Shown here one piece after another: positions 52,538-62,383 of a stretch of 64,000 bases of DNA. Location of the stretch: the NCBI GenBank assembly GCA_937958045.1, contig CALFXL010000039.1:6282-70281 (forward strand). Reading direction: 5' to 3'. How positions within the stretch are numbered: position 1 is the stretch's first letter; every line of letters begins with the position of its first letter. The notes below the pieces were generated by a model. It was not told where the DNA came from, ran no database searches, and saw only the letters and a program-made list of their open reading frames with translations. A program made the position numbers and the translations under genes. The DNA comes from an uncultured Opitutaceae bacterium. Lineage in GTDB: Bacteria > Verrucomicrobiota > Verrucomicrobiia > Opitutales > Opitutaceae.

Positions 52538-53662
52538 ATGGCCAAAGTCACGATAGAAAATCTCGTCAAAACCTATCCTGAAAAAAACGGCCCCGGCGTC
52601 ACCGCGGTGAATCGTATCAATCTCACCATCGAGGATCGCGAATTCATGGTCCTCGTCGGTCCTTCCGGCTGCGGAAAATCCACCACGCTGCGCATGATCG
52701 CGGGCTTGGAAGAAATCACTTCCGGCACGATCACCATCGACGGACGCGAAGTGAACAATGTGCTGCCGCGCGATCGCGACATCGCGATGGTTTTCCAAAA
52801 CTACGCGCTCTATCCGCACATGAGCGTGTACGACAACATGGCCTTCGGTTTAAAACTTCGGAAAATGCCGAAGGCTGAAATCGACGCGCGCGTCCGCGAA
52901 GCATCGGCCATGCTCGGGCTCGATCCGTACCTTGATCGTCGTCCCAAAGCCCTCTCGGGCGGTCAACGTCAACGTGTCGCCGTCGGTCGTGCCATCGTGC
53001 GCAAACCCAAGGTTTTTCTCTTCGACGAACCGCTTTCCAACCTCGATGCAAAGATGCGCGTCTCCACGCGCACGGAGATCTCGAAGCTGCACGATCGTCT
53101 CGGTGCGACGATGATCTACGTGACGCATGATCAGACCGAAGCGATGACCATGGGCGATCGCATCTGCGTGATGAAAGACGGCAACATCATGCAGGTCGCC
53201 GAGCCGCTCGAACTCTACAATCGCCCGCAAAATCTCTTTGTCGCGGGCTTCATCGGCAGCCCGCCGATGAACTTTTTCAAAGGCCGTCTGCGGCCCGATG
53301 GCGACCGACTGCTCTTCATCGAAGACAATCCCGTTTCACCGGTTTCCATCCGCCTGGATGCAGCGCTTTCCACGCGCGGCGCACGTCACCTCGACAAGCC
53401 CGTGGTGTTTGGTGTGCGGCCGGAAGATGTTCATGACGCAGCCGTCGAAAGCAGTATCCAGCCGGGCACTACGGCGGAGGTCGCGGTCGAGGTTTCAGAG
53501 CCGATGGGATCGGAGACGTACCTTTATCTCACGACCGGCGCGACGGCTTTTATCGCCCGGGTGCGTCCCACGGAACACTACGACGCCGGGCGTCGCATCA
53601 CCGTCGCTTTCGATGTGACAAAGGCGCATCTGTTCGACGCAGAAACTGAGCAAGTGCTCTGA
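52538..53662 (+). CDS. Sugar ABC transporter ATP-binding protein (UgpC/MsmK type)
   Basis: A 374-residue ATPase of the carbohydrate uptake CUT1 type. Walker A GPSGCGKST is at about 41-49, followed by VFQNYALYPHMSVYDNM (Q-loop), LSGGQRQRVAVGRA signature, FLFDEPLSNLD Walker B and the H-loop in YVTHDQTEAM. The C-terminal regulatory OB-fold (about 240-370) with GVRPEDVHD and VEVSEPMGSETYLYL is of the MalK/UgpC kind. No permease or binding-protein genes are adjacent, which fits a shared ATPase serving several sugar transporters. Confidence 0.94.
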   Translation: MAKVTIENLVKTYPEKNGPGVTAVNRINLTIEDREFMVLVGPSGCGKSTTLRMIAGLEEITSGTITIDGREVNNVLPRDRDIAMVFQNYALYPHMSVYDNMAFGLKLRKMPKAEIDARVREASAMLGLDPYLDRRPKALSGGQRQRVAVGRAIVRKPKVFLFDEPLSNLDAKMRVSTRTEISKLHDRLGATMIYVTHDQTEAMTMGDRICVMKDGNIMQVAEPLELYNRPQNLFVAGFIGSPPMNFFKGRLRPDGDRLLFIEDNPVSPVSIRLDAALSTRGARHLDKPVVFGVRPEDVHDAAVESSIQPGTTAEVAVEVSEPMGSETYLYLTTGATAFIARVRPTEHYDAGRRITVAFDVTKAHLFDAETEQVL

Positions 53663-53668
53663 GCGCGT

Positions 53669-55909
53669 CTACTCCAACGAGAGTTCGCCCTGCTCTTTCG
53701 GTGCGCTCACGCCGAGAAACGCGCCGTAGCGCTCGAGCCAATCGTCGAGTTTATCGAGGTAATACTTGGGATCGTACGGGGCTTGCTGCGGATCGTAGAG
53801 CGCGACCGCTCGCGCGCGCTGCCAGTCGCTCGTTTTTCCCTTCGCCTTCGGCGTGATGTAGTACGTCACGCGCTCGCCCATGCGCGGTGGCGGCGTGAGT
53901 TGCAACGCGACTTCCGCCGACGCGCGACGTGGTTTGCCTCCGTCGGCGATGAAGCGCGCGTAGGCCGCGGGATTTTGGCTGAGCGTTTCCGACTTCGCCA
54001 ATTCGGTGACCGATGCAGAGCCGTCGGCAATGCGACGACGATAATCCTCGACCAGCACGAGCGGCGACTCCGCTTCCGCGCCGACGAGATAACGGATCAA
54101 TCGATCGCTGATTTTTTTGAGATAAGGCTCGATACCACGTGAGCGAAGCGCGGAGCCGCGAATGGTCAGCTTGGTGCCGTCATAAAGCGCGTAGTTTTTT
54201 GCCTTGTAGCAAAACATCGCGACGTAGCGGCCGTCGTATTCGAGCTCGATGCCTGAAGGAAGCACCGCTTCGACTTTGGTTAAAAGTTCGTCCGGGCGAT
54301 CGAAATATTCGGGCGACGAAAGATAAATTCCGTCGGTGTCCGCTTCGAGAATGGTGCAACGATGACGCGCAAATTCGTCGATCAAGGTTTGAAGAAGTTC
54401 GCGTCCACGCCGCGTGACTTCAGCGGCGAGTTCGCCGTCGCCGAAGCGCGCATTGGCGAAACCGAGGTAGCCGTAGAAGGAGTTGATCAGAATTTTGAAG
54501 TTCGCCTGTCGCGCCTGGTATTCGGCGCGTAGTTCTTCGGTTTCCGCGGTGCGCGCGAGCTGTTTGTATTTGAGACGATAAGTGCGCAAACGGCCGAGCA
54601 GCGGGATGAATACGCCGAGCGGATCGTTGCGGGGATTGCGTCCGATTTGGAGCAGCAGACTCGGATAAAGCGACGCGACGTCGAAATGTAGTACGTTTTT
54701 GAATACGCCTTCGCGGAAGCTCCGCGTGTAGCCGCCCTCGAACGGCGCGACTTCGGCCGGCGACGGGCACGCGCAGCGGGCGTGGTAATACTCCTCGAGA
54801 AACAGCAGATCGATCTTCGCGGTCGTGCCGCGGAGCGTCGCGTCCTGCAGGAGAATCGGGAATGTTTTTGTCTGCTCGAAATAGGTCGGCAGCAGCAAAT
54901 CGGCGATGCCTTTGGTCTCGCGCAAATCATCGCCAAGATACGCCAGAAAACGCGCGCGATCTTCATGGTAGGCGGCGTGAATGCGGTCGCCGTCGAGATA
55001 CGTGCGCGTGCCGTTTTCCGCAGCGTCTTCAGCGGTGATGCCGAAATAAACGGCGACATCCTTCAGTCCGTAGCTCGTGAGTTCGCGCGTCGTGATGTCG
55101 TACATCTGCACCAGCAGGTACGTGTCGACCACGGCGCGACCCGGAAGATCGGCGCGGGGAAAATCGATCCAACGCTCGGCGACTTTCAGGCGGCTGTTGC
55201 GGAAGGTCGCGTTGCGCCCAAAGCGTCCCCACGCGCATGGCACCTTGAGGCGCTTCGCGCGCTGGCGCAGGTAATCGAGGTCGAACTTGAAGAGATTGTG
55301 CCCCTCGATCACGTCGGGATCCTCTTCGCGCAGCACATCGTTGAACGTCTGCAAGAGCGCGCGCTCCGCGTCGTCGGTCATCGCTTCCAACACGAGCAAA
55401 CGCTGGCGCGTGCCGAACTGCAGCCCGATCGCGAGCACTCGATCGTCGGGACTTCGCGGATCGCTAAACTGCCCTTCGCCGGAGGATGCGGTTTCAATGT
55501 CGAGCTGACACCGGCGCAGTTGGTTGAAAGTCAGTCCGCCAAAGAGACGCTCGCGGTTTTGGAGCAGAAATTGATTTTCCAGCGGGCGTATCAAATCCGC
55601 GGATACGCCGGTGGTTTTTAGCAGCGCATTAAAGCTATCGTATGCCGCGAGTGTTTCCGCGTGAGCGAGATGCGCATAAACGCCATCCCCGTTCAGTGTT
55701 TCAATTTCCACGCCGGCAACCGCCACGTCGACGGGCGGCGTCGTAAACCAAGTGAAAGGACGGAAGCTCCCTGTCAGTTCCTCGCGTCCGCCATCCGGTT
55801 TGGCGAGCGAGAGCCAGGCGCGGCCTTCATCATCCACCCAAAGGCCGCATATCGATCGCGCGGGTGATGACTCGGACTCGCTCAAAACGGCTTGATGTAA
55901 ACCATGCAC
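53669..55909 (-). CDS. Family B DNA polymerase with 3'-5' exonuclease domain
   Basis: About 746 residues. Exonuclease motifs: Exo I DIE near 137, Exo II EGHNLFKFDLDYL near 200 and an Exo III region YGLKDVAVYFG. Polymerase motifs: A FDVASLYPSLLL near 409, B KILINSFYGYLGF near 475 and C EADTDGIYLSS near 523. All catalytic aspartates are present, so the enzyme looks active; it could be a Pol II-type translesion or restart polymerase. The start is uncertain (GTG 55909, or TTG 55885 overlapping the upstream stop as TTGA). Transcribed just after a small membrane protein gene. Confidence 0.92.
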   Translation of the reverse strand: MHGLHQAVLSESESSPARSICGLWVDDEGRAWLSLAKPDGGREELTGSFRPFTWFTTPPVDVAVAGVEIETLNGDGVYAHLAHAETLAAYDSFNALLKTTGVSADLIRPLENQFLLQNRERLFGGLTFNQLRRCQLDIETASSGEGQFSDPRSPDDRVLAIGLQFGTRQRLLVLEAMTDDAERALLQTFNDVLREEDPDVIEGHNLFKFDLDYLRQRAKRLKVPCAWGRFGRNATFRNSRLKVAERWIDFPRADLPGRAVVDTYLLVQMYDITTRELTSYGLKDVAVYFGITAEDAAENGTRTYLDGDRIHAAYHEDRARFLAYLGDDLRETKGIADLLLPTYFEQTKTFPILLQDATLRGTTAKIDLLFLEEYYHARCACPSPAEVAPFEGGYTRSFREGVFKNVLHFDVASLYPSLLLQIGRNPRNDPLGVFIPLLGRLRTYRLKYKQLARTAETEELRAEYQARQANFKILINSFYGYLGFANARFGDGELAAEVTRRGRELLQTLIDEFARHRCTILEADTDGIYLSSPEYFDRPDELLTKVEAVLPSGIELEYDGRYVAMFCYKAKNYALYDGTKLTIRGSALRSRGIEPYLKKISDRLIRYLVGAEAESPLVLVEDYRRRIADGSASVTELAKSETLSQNPAAYARFIADGGKPRRASAEVALQLTPPPRMGERVTYYITPKAKGKTSDWQRARAVALYDPQQAPYDPKYYLDKLDDWLERYGAFLGVSAPKEQGELSLE

Positions 55910-56223
55910 ACCGCGACGAAGGCCAGGGCGAGCGCAACAGCGGCAAAGAGCTTCGCCTTTTGACGGCGGCGATAGCCCACACCGGCGAGCGCCGACAGTC
56001 CCAGCCAGCAAACCATCTTAACGATCATCCAGCCTTGGAAGTTGTTGGCATAGACTTTCGAGATGAGTCCAAAACCGCTGATCACCGCCAGGAGGCTCGC
56101 GATGCCGGTGACCATCATGACCTTTTTGCGCGTATCGGCCGGAGCGGCGAACGCGTAGAAGGTGTAGCCGGTCAGCACCAGCAGAGAGACGACGTGGATG
56201 ATGTAGTAGACGGTGGGACTCAT
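55882..56223 (-). CDS. Small four-helix membrane protein (SirB-like size)
   Basis: A 113-residue protein with four hydrophobic helices at about 5-25, 37-54, 65-82 and 90-110. The strong pattern is YYIIHVVSLLVLTGYTFYAF at helix 1 and SGFGLISKVYANNFQGWMIVKM between helices 2 and 3. It resembles SirB/YchQ-like small membrane proteins in size and layout, but I cannot assign a family. Its 3' end overlaps the polymerase gene if GTG 55909 is the start, so the two are likely co-transcribed. Confidence 0.75.
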   Translation of the reverse strand: MSPTVYYIIHVVSLLVLTGYTFYAFAAPADTRKKVMMVTGIASLLAVISGFGLISKVYANNFQGWMIVKMVCWLGLSALAGVGYRRRQKAKLFAAVALALAFVAVCMVYIKPF

Positions 56224-56563
56224 GAAGCGATGGAGCGTTGGAGAAAGCGTGTGAGCGCGAAAAGAAAAAGTTGATCCTCCGCCTGTGCCGTGCGCCCAAA
56301 GGCTCTAGTCCTTTTTAAGTTAAGGTGGGCGCCTCCTCCGCAGCGTCTGCTTTCCGATTTACGGCCTAGCATCTTCCACGGCGGAATCAGCTCCCGGAAT
56401 AGAACAAAGGCAAAGAGCGGTTATTGAAAAGCACCTCGAACACTGCAGAGGATCAGCCGCCCACCGTAGGTCGGCAGAGGGCTTCGTCAAACGATTCCGC
56501 TGTCTTTTTGCGCAAAGATTTTTGGCGGGAATCCCGTCATTTCACGCGAGTGACGCGGGATGC
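56224..56563. other. 340-bp intergenic region, no gene recognised
   Basis: Between the small membrane protein start and the beta-glucosidase stop. A GCGCCCA/TGGGCGC inverted repeat (56292-56332) flanks an A/T-rich stretch (CTTTTTAAGTTAAGG) that could be the promoter of the leftward gene. A bulged hairpin TCCCGTCA/TGACGCGGGA lies near 56535-56562, without a T-run. No convincing coding sequence, tRNA or riboswitch is visible. Confidence 0.5.
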
Positions 56564-57922
56564 TCAGAGCGCCGCGCCGTTGGTGCGAATGACCTCGCGA
56601 TACCAGGCGAAAGAGTCCTTTGGCGTGCGTTTCTGCGTCTGGTAATCGACGTGCACGAGCCCGAAGCGGTCCTTGTAGCCTTCCATCCACTCGAAGTTGT
56701 CCAAAATCGACCAATAAAAATAACCCTGCACGGGCGCGCCGTCATCGATCGCCCGCCGGATCGCGCTGAGATAACGCGCCATGAAGTCGATTCGCTGCGG
56801 GTCATGCACCGCGCCGTCAAGATGCACGAAGTCTGTGTTGCAGTATCCGTTTTCGGAAAACACCAGCGGCAGTTTGTAGCGCTCCGTCTGGAAACGCGCG
56901 GCCCAATAAGCCGCATCCGGCGCGATGTTGAGCCATGGCAATGTACCGCGCGGGTTGCCGATGCCCCACCCTTCCGGAACTTTTTCGGTGCGGCCTTTCA
57001 CGTCGCGCACTTTCCAGCCCGAGTAACAATTGTACGCGAGGAAATCGATTTTCTGCGAAATGAGCTTCATGTCCGCCGACGTGATCTCCGGCAGGTCTTT
57101 CTCGAAGGCCTTGAGGCCCTCTTCGGGATATTTTCCAAAAACGATCGGATCCGCCCACCACGAGAGATTCCACATGCCGCGATCGGTGGCGGCGAAGTAA
57201 TCGCGGCGCGCCGCTTCGATGTCGCGTTTTGTATTCATGGCGGGGATACGCTCGCGCGAGGTGTGCGCGATTGAGATTTTCACCTGGCCACGACAGCCTG
57301 CGCGCAAAGCCTGCACGCTTCGTCCATGCGCCAGCAGCAGGTGGTGCGCGCCGCGCAGACATTCGGCGAACGAGAGTTTTAACCCAGGAGCGAAGACGCC
57401 GTCCTGATAGCCGAGCCCGAGAATCACCGGAGGCTCGTTAAAGGTCATCCAGTGCTTCACGCGATCGCCCAGGCGATCGGCGACAATGCGCGTGTAATCG
57501 CCAAACCACTCCACGAGATCGCGGTTCATGAAACCTCCGCGGTCTTGCAGCGCTTGCGGAAGATCCCAGTGGAAGAGCGTCACCCACGGCGTGATGCCGG
57601 CGTCGAGGAGCCCGTCGATGAGACGGTCGTAGAATGCGAGCCCTTTGGAATTCGGTTTTCCTGTACCCAAAGGTTGGATACGCGGCCACGCCAGTGAGAG
57701 ACGATACGCGTGAAGTCCGAGCTGCTTCATGAGCGCGATGTCCTCGCGCCAACGGTGATAATGATCGCAAGCGACGTCGCCCGTGTGTCCGTCGAAGACC
57801 TTTCCCGGAAGATGCGAAAAGGTGTCCCACACCGAGGGGGCGCGGCCATCTTCAGAGGCAGCTCCTTCAATTTGGTAAGCGGCCGCGGCGGCGCCCCAGG
57901 TGAAATCTTTGGGAAATGGCAT
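56564..57922 (-). CDS. GH1 beta-glucosidase
   Basis: A 452-residue glycoside hydrolase family 1 enzyme cleaving beta-glucosides from oligosaccharides. No signal peptide is present (MPFPKDFTWGAAAAAYQIEGA), so it is cytoplasmic. The acid/base Glu is in TFNEPPVILGLGY near residue 165, and the nucleophile Glu in VFSENGYCNTDF near 353. LRLSLAWPRIQP-type text (YRLSLAWPRIQPLG), DHYHRWREDIALM and FYWSILDNFEWMEGYKDRFGL complete the family signatures. It lies downstream of the CE7 esterase gene on the same strand, 130 bases apart. Confidence 0.96.
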   Translation of the reverse strand: MPFPKDFTWGAAAAAYQIEGAASEDGRAPSVWDTFSHLPGKVFDGHTGDVACDHYHRWREDIALMKQLGLHAYRLSLAWPRIQPLGTGKPNSKGLAFYDRLIDGLLDAGITPWVTLFHWDLPQALQDRGGFMNRDLVEWFGDYTRIVADRLGDRVKHWMTFNEPPVILGLGYQDGVFAPGLKLSFAECLRGAHHLLLAHGRSVQALRAGCRGQVKISIAHTSRERIPAMNTKRDIEAARRDYFAATDRGMWNLSWWADPIVFGKYPEEGLKAFEKDLPEITSADMKLISQKIDFLAYNCYSGWKVRDVKGRTEKVPEGWGIGNPRGTLPWLNIAPDAAYWAARFQTERYKLPLVFSENGYCNTDFVHLDGAVHDPQRIDFMARYLSAIRRAIDDGAPVQGYFYWSILDNFEWMEGYKDRFGLVHVDYQTQKRTPKDSFAWYREVIRTNGAAL

Positions 57923-58051
57923 GGTCGGTAGGATCAGTTATTCGGCTGGAAACGAATGATGCCCTTGAACGCGCATTCGCGCTTGCGAACCAGCCCGATT
58001 TCCTGGGCCGGGCAGACTTTTCTCCGCAATCAGTCGAGTGCGCGTTGAGGG

Positions 58052-59407
58052 TTAGCGGCGGAGCGAAAGGAAATTGACCACCCAGTTGTTGATCGCCTCC
58101 CACTGCTCCGGCGTGTAGTCATGCGCCAGTTGCAATGTGAGGCCGAGCGTCTTGGGCGCGGTGATGACATTGTAGGCCGCGTAGGTGGAGGTCGGCGGGC
58201 AGACGTCGTCGTTATAGCCCCAGTTGTAGAAACCCGGTATTTTGAGACGCCGAGCGAAATTCACGGTGTCGTAGTAACGCGTCGTCGCGATCTTCTCGGG
58301 CGTAGTGTGTGACGATGGAATGCCGTCCCACGCGCGAAACGGATGAGGCCAGCCACCTGCGCGGCCATGCAGCGGACCGGATACATCGCAAAATGCGGGA
58401 TGTGTCACCGCAAGCCCCGTCACACGAGGATCGAGCGCGGCAGTCGCGATCGAAAGTTGTCCGCCCTGACTCGCGCCCATCACGAGCAAGTCTTGTCCGT
58501 TCCACATGTCGCGCGACGCGAGAAAATCGTTTGCGCGCAAACAACTCAGATAGACGCGGCGATAATAAAAGCGCTCCGGATCTTCGAGCCCGTTGAGCCA
58601 ATAATCCTTCAGGGCGCCCGCGAGGAGTTGATCGTACACTTCCGCACCGAGATTGACCGGGATGCCGTGAATACCGATCTCGAGCACAATCGCGCCGCGC
58701 GCCGCGAGTTCAGGATCGCCCGCGTAAGGACGCACGCCGGCGCCAGGCACTTTGAGAATCGCGGGATAGCGTCCCGGTTTCTTCGGCTCACACAAAATGC
58801 CATAGATACGCGCGGGCGCCGTCCACGCTTCGCCGACCGTGCGAAAACTAACATGGTAAACATTCACGTTGCCACTGCTGGCCTCGGGCAAAAGCGTCAG
58901 ACGCGCATCGATCGGCACCTTCGCGAGTGCGTCTTTCCCTTTCTGCCAAAACGCATCGAAGTCCTCCGGCTCTGTTTGCGTCGGGCGAATTTTCTCCGGT
59001 GAAAATGCGGCGGTGGCGGCGCCGTGATATGTCTTGCCCGCAACCTTCACCGACGCCGAGCAGCGCAGGAATCCCGGCTCTTTCATCGTGCCGCCGTCGA
59101 TCATCAAACCTTCGAGCGGCACCGCCGCGGTACGTGTTTCGAGCAATTGCAATTCCGGACCGACCGTGTAGCGCACGACGACATCGTCGATCGGGGTGTT
59201 GTCGGCGGTCACGTGGACACGAAACTTCGCGGGTTCGCCGACTTCGTACGTCCAGTCGCGATGATCCGGCACCACGCGCACTTGCACCGTGGCGATGCGC
59301 AGTGTCGCGCCCGGCGGCACCGGCGCGATCGGCGTCGATGCTTGCAGCGAAACAGGAATCAAAGGAAGCGCCAGCAGTGCGGCGATGCGTGTATTCAAAG
59401 TGGACAT
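58052..59407 (-). CDS. Secreted acetyl xylan esterase-like (CE7) protein
   Basis: 451 residues with a signal peptide (MSTLNTRIAALLALPLIPVSLQA). An N-terminal beta-rich domain (about 30-140) precedes the CE7/cephalosporin-C deacetylase alpha/beta hydrolase domain. That domain has FDAFWQKGKDALAKVP, VPGAGVRPYAG and the nucleophile Ser in VMGASQGGQLSIATAALDPRV. A candidate acid residue is in GYNDDVCPPTSTYAAYN, and the catalytic His probably in LAHDYTPEQWEAI. It would remove acetyl groups from xylo-oligosaccharides at or outside the cell surface, ahead of intracellular GH1. Confidence 0.9.
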   Translation of the reverse strand: MSTLNTRIAALLALPLIPVSLQASTPIAPVPPGATLRIATVQVRVVPDHRDWTYEVGEPAKFRVHVTADNTPIDDVVVRYTVGPELQLLETRTAAVPLEGLMIDGGTMKEPGFLRCSASVKVAGKTYHGAATAAFSPEKIRPTQTEPEDFDAFWQKGKDALAKVPIDARLTLLPEASSGNVNVYHVSFRTVGEAWTAPARIYGILCEPKKPGRYPAILKVPGAGVRPYAGDPELAARGAIVLEIGIHGIPVNLGAEVYDQLLAGALKDYWLNGLEDPERFYYRRVYLSCLRANDFLASRDMWNGQDLLVMGASQGGQLSIATAALDPRVTGLAVTHPAFCDVSGPLHGRAGGWPHPFRAWDGIPSSHTTPEKIATTRYYDTVNFARRLKIPGFYNWGYNDDVCPPTSTYAAYNVITAPKTLGLTLQLAHDYTPEQWEAINNWVVNFLSLRR

Positions 59408-59528
59408 ACCGTGAAGCGGACGGGGTTTGGGGGGAGCGGCGAACGGCGGTTCGCGGCACCATGCTACCGTTTGCGAACGATCGGCGACAGGATATTGGTT
59501 CCGCGCCTCTTGAGATTGTTTTCCTCCG

Positions 59529-62219
59529 TCAGTGTGTTGGCGGACGGGACGGCACCACTTTTTTTAGCGCGCTTCCGAGTTCCGCGGAACGAAACGGTTT
59601 GGAAAGGTATCCGCGAAAACCCTGCTCCAGCAAGCCCGCGGCGAGTTCCTCGCTGTCGTAACCCGTGCAAGCGATCGCAACCACGTCGGGGTCGATCGCA
59701 GCCAACTCCCGAAATGTATCCTCTCCGCCAATACCGCCGACGACGGTGAGATCCAAGATGACGGCATCGTAAGGTTTGCCGATCGCCAGATAGCGTCGGT
59801 AATACGCGAGCGCTTCGTCGCCATTGCTCACCGTGTCGCAGCTGTAGCCGAGTCCCGTGAGCATTTCGCCGGTGAGGCGGCGGATGTTTTCGTCGTCATC
59901 CATCAAAAGGATGCGGCCGGTGCCGAACCGAAGTGATGGCTTTCGGCGCGCCTTCATTTCGGTGGATGCCGGACCAGCTAGCGGCAGTTGAATGACGAAG
60001 CGCGTGCCCTCGCCCAGCTTTGAGAAAACGCGCACCTCTCCGCCGTGACGCAGCACGATGTTGCGAACGGTGGGAAGTCCGAGTCCGGTGCCGCTTTTCT
60101 TGGTGGTGAAAAACGGCTCGAAGATGCGCTCGATGGCGTCGGGCGCGATGCCGGAGCCATTGTCGGTGACAGAGATCTCGACGTAATCTCCGGGTGGCAG
60201 CGCGGCATCATCGGTCTCCGCGCGCTGGATCGTTTCTGCATTTAGGCGGATGCGGCCACCTTGCGGCGGCAACGCCTGCAGCGCGTTGATGATGAGATTT
60301 TGAAACACCTGCAGCATCTGACCTCTATCCACCGAAATCGGCGGCAGCGTATCCGGTGCATCAATACAGATCTGCGCGTTGGAACCGGCATGCGCGAGCC
60401 GGACGGCGTCGTGCAGAATATCCGCGGGAGAAAGCAGCTGTCGCACCGTCATGCCCGAGCCGCCTTTGGCGACAGTGAGGAGTTGTTTGGTGAGCGCTTT
60501 GGCCGCGAGGCACGCGCGCTCGCTATCGGCCAAAAGCGCGGTGTCGCGTCGCTCGCGTGCTTGCGAGATGCCGCCGAGGATCGTGGTCAGCAGATTATTG
60601 AAATCGTGAGCAAGTCCGCCCGCCACCACACCCAGCGTTTCGAGGCGGTTGGTTTTTAGTAATTCCTCGGGTGTGAGCGTCATTTCCTCCGGATCGCGGA
60701 AGACGAGTACGAGGCCTGCGATCGCCCCTTCGGGCGTCCACACCTGGCGAATCGACCAGACGATCGAACGTGCGGATCCGGACGCTGGACAAATAAGCGC
60801 GTGATCCTTGCACAACGGCGGATGCACGCCGCCCGTGAGCGCGTCGTCGAAAGCTTCGAGCGCGGGTGTGCCGTCGTCGCGATGCACCAGCAGGAAAATC
60901 TCCGTGAGCGGGCGCGACTTCGCTTGCGTGAGCGAATGACCGGTGAGCCGCTGCGCGTGGCTGTTGAGGTACACGACGCGCCCGCGCTGATCGGCGATGA
61001 TCACGCCTTCACCAATGGATTCGAAGGCTTCGGCAATCAGTCCGGTGGGTATGGATTTTTCGGATACAAGTTCGACGCCGGCCGGCAGCATGCAGCAAAC
61101 ACCGACTGCGCGCATCAATGCGCCGCTGCGCGAAAATTCCCGGCGCGCTCGGATCACTGCGGGCGCACTCTGACCGGCCGGGAGACGGATGCGGGTGGAA
61201 AGTGTGTATTCTTCGCCACCCGCTTCGTCGGTTTGAAAAAGTTCGCGAGCAGTCAGCGCGTTTTCACTCGGTTGAATCGTGGCCGCAAACGCATCGAGCG
61301 CGTCGTTTCCATCCAGCGAGATTTCGATCAATTCGCGCCACGCCGGCGAAAACCAGTATCGCCCTGCCGCGAAATCCAAATCGAAGGCCGCCACGCCGGG
61401 GACATGACTCAACCGATCCCAACGCTCCTCGGCGGAAAGAAAATGCTCCTCGGCTTCTTTGCGCTCGGTGACGTCGAGCTGCACGCCGGTTACACGTTCC
61501 AAGCTGCCATCGCCTGAAAACACCTGCGCGCCGATGCTGTGCACCCACACGTAATGGCCGCGACGGTGCCGCATGCGGACCTCGACGGAAAAATGTTTGG
61601 TCGTTTGCGCGCGTCGCGCGGCGCTGTGTCTTGGGATCGCAGCGGAGTCTTCCGGATGAAGCAGCTCGAGCCAGCTCTCGTAGTTGTCGCCCCACTCCGG
61701 CTGCGTGTAGCCGAGCAGTCGCCGCCAAGCAGGTGAGCAATAAAAACGACCGGCTTTAAAATTCAGATCGAAGAACCCGAGCCCGCCTTCGTCGGAAAGC
61801 AGCGCCAGACCCGAATCAACCAAGATCGGCGGCGACGAATCGCGGTGACGCGCGGGATCATCCACCCAGGCGAAATAGCTGCCATGCTCCCCTCTCGCCT
61901 CTTCGACGCGCACGATGACCTCGGCCGGTGCGCGTCCTTCGAACCACGCGAGACACAACACCGTGCGATTAAGCGCAGACGCGAGAAAGAGCTGCCACGG
62001 CAACGCACGCCGAGCGGCTTCAGGCGCATTGGTGACGTGAAAACGCACCAGCTCCACAAACGTCCGCCCCGTCAATCCACCGGCAATTGCCCAAAAGCGT
62101 TCGGCGCTCGCGCTGGTGCTGACGATGACGCCGTCCGCGTCGATCGTGAAAATGGCAGGTGCTGGCAGCGCGGCGCTGGCGGCAAATGGCGGCGTCGATG
62201 AAAGGCCCGGCTGGTTCAC
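59529..62219 (-). CDS. Hybrid PAS-domain sensor histidine kinase
   Basis: 896 residues without transmembrane helices, so a cytoplasmic sensor. Several PAS-like units occupy about 20-510 (for example RRLLGYTQPEWGDNYESWLELLHPED and LNSHAQRLTGHSLTQAKSRPL). The dimerisation/phosphoacceptor site is GGLAHDFNNLLTTILGG (His near 535). The HATPase domain has QNLIINALQALPP, VTDNGSGIAPDAIERIFEPFF and GTGLGLPTVRNI. A C-terminal receiver (about 765-885) has the acidic pair in LMDDDENIRR, the phospho-accepting Asp in VILDLTVVG near 820 and the Lys in YLSKPFRS. No response regulator gene is adjacent. Confidence 0.94.
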   Translation of the reverse strand: MNQPGLSSTPPFAASAALPAPAIFTIDADGVIVSTSASAERFWAIAGGLTGRTFVELVRFHVTNAPEAARRALPWQLFLASALNRTVLCLAWFEGRAPAEVIVRVEEARGEHGSYFAWVDDPARHRDSSPPILVDSGLALLSDEGGLGFFDLNFKAGRFYCSPAWRRLLGYTQPEWGDNYESWLELLHPEDSAAIPRHSAARRAQTTKHFSVEVRMRHRRGHYVWVHSIGAQVFSGDGSLERVTGVQLDVTERKEAEEHFLSAEERWDRLSHVPGVAAFDLDFAAGRYWFSPAWRELIEISLDGNDALDAFAATIQPSENALTARELFQTDEAGGEEYTLSTRIRLPAGQSAPAVIRARREFSRSGALMRAVGVCCMLPAGVELVSEKSIPTGLIAEAFESIGEGVIIADQRGRVVYLNSHAQRLTGHSLTQAKSRPLTEIFLLVHRDDGTPALEAFDDALTGGVHPPLCKDHALICPASGSARSIVWSIRQVWTPEGAIAGLVLVFRDPEEMTLTPEELLKTNRLETLGVVAGGLAHDFNNLLTTILGGISQARERRDTALLADSERACLAAKALTKQLLTVAKGGSGMTVRQLLSPADILHDAVRLAHAGSNAQICIDAPDTLPPISVDRGQMLQVFQNLIINALQALPPQGGRIRLNAETIQRAETDDAALPPGDYVEISVTDNGSGIAPDAIERIFEPFFTTKKSGTGLGLPTVRNIVLRHGGEVRVFSKLGEGTRFVIQLPLAGPASTEMKARRKPSLRFGTGRILLMDDDENIRRLTGEMLTGLGYSCDTVSNGDEALAYYRRYLAIGKPYDAVILDLTVVGGIGGEDTFRELAAIDPDVVAIACTGYDSEELAAGLLEQGFRGYLSKPFRSAELGSALKKVVPSRPPTH

Positions 62220-62332
62220 GAACGTTCAGGCGATGCCTGCCCGCGTGTATCGGCCCGGGCGATACAGCGGCGTCCTCACGAGCGAGGGCGCGAGAGGAGC
62301 GAATTCGTCTCTGCAAGGATGTTTTTCCATTG

Positions 62333-62361
62333 GGTCCGCAGACTTAATAAGGGTGCGGACC
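62333..62361. promoter_or_regulatory. Inverted repeat upstream of the histidine kinase
   Basis: A perfect 8-bp inverted repeat GGTCCGCA / TGCGGACC with a 13-base A/T-rich spacer, located between hemH and the kinase. No T-run follows on the minus strand, so an operator for the kinase gene is as likely as a terminator for hemH. Confidence 0.4.
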
Positions 62362-62383
62362 GACACCAAACGGCGGGAAAAGT

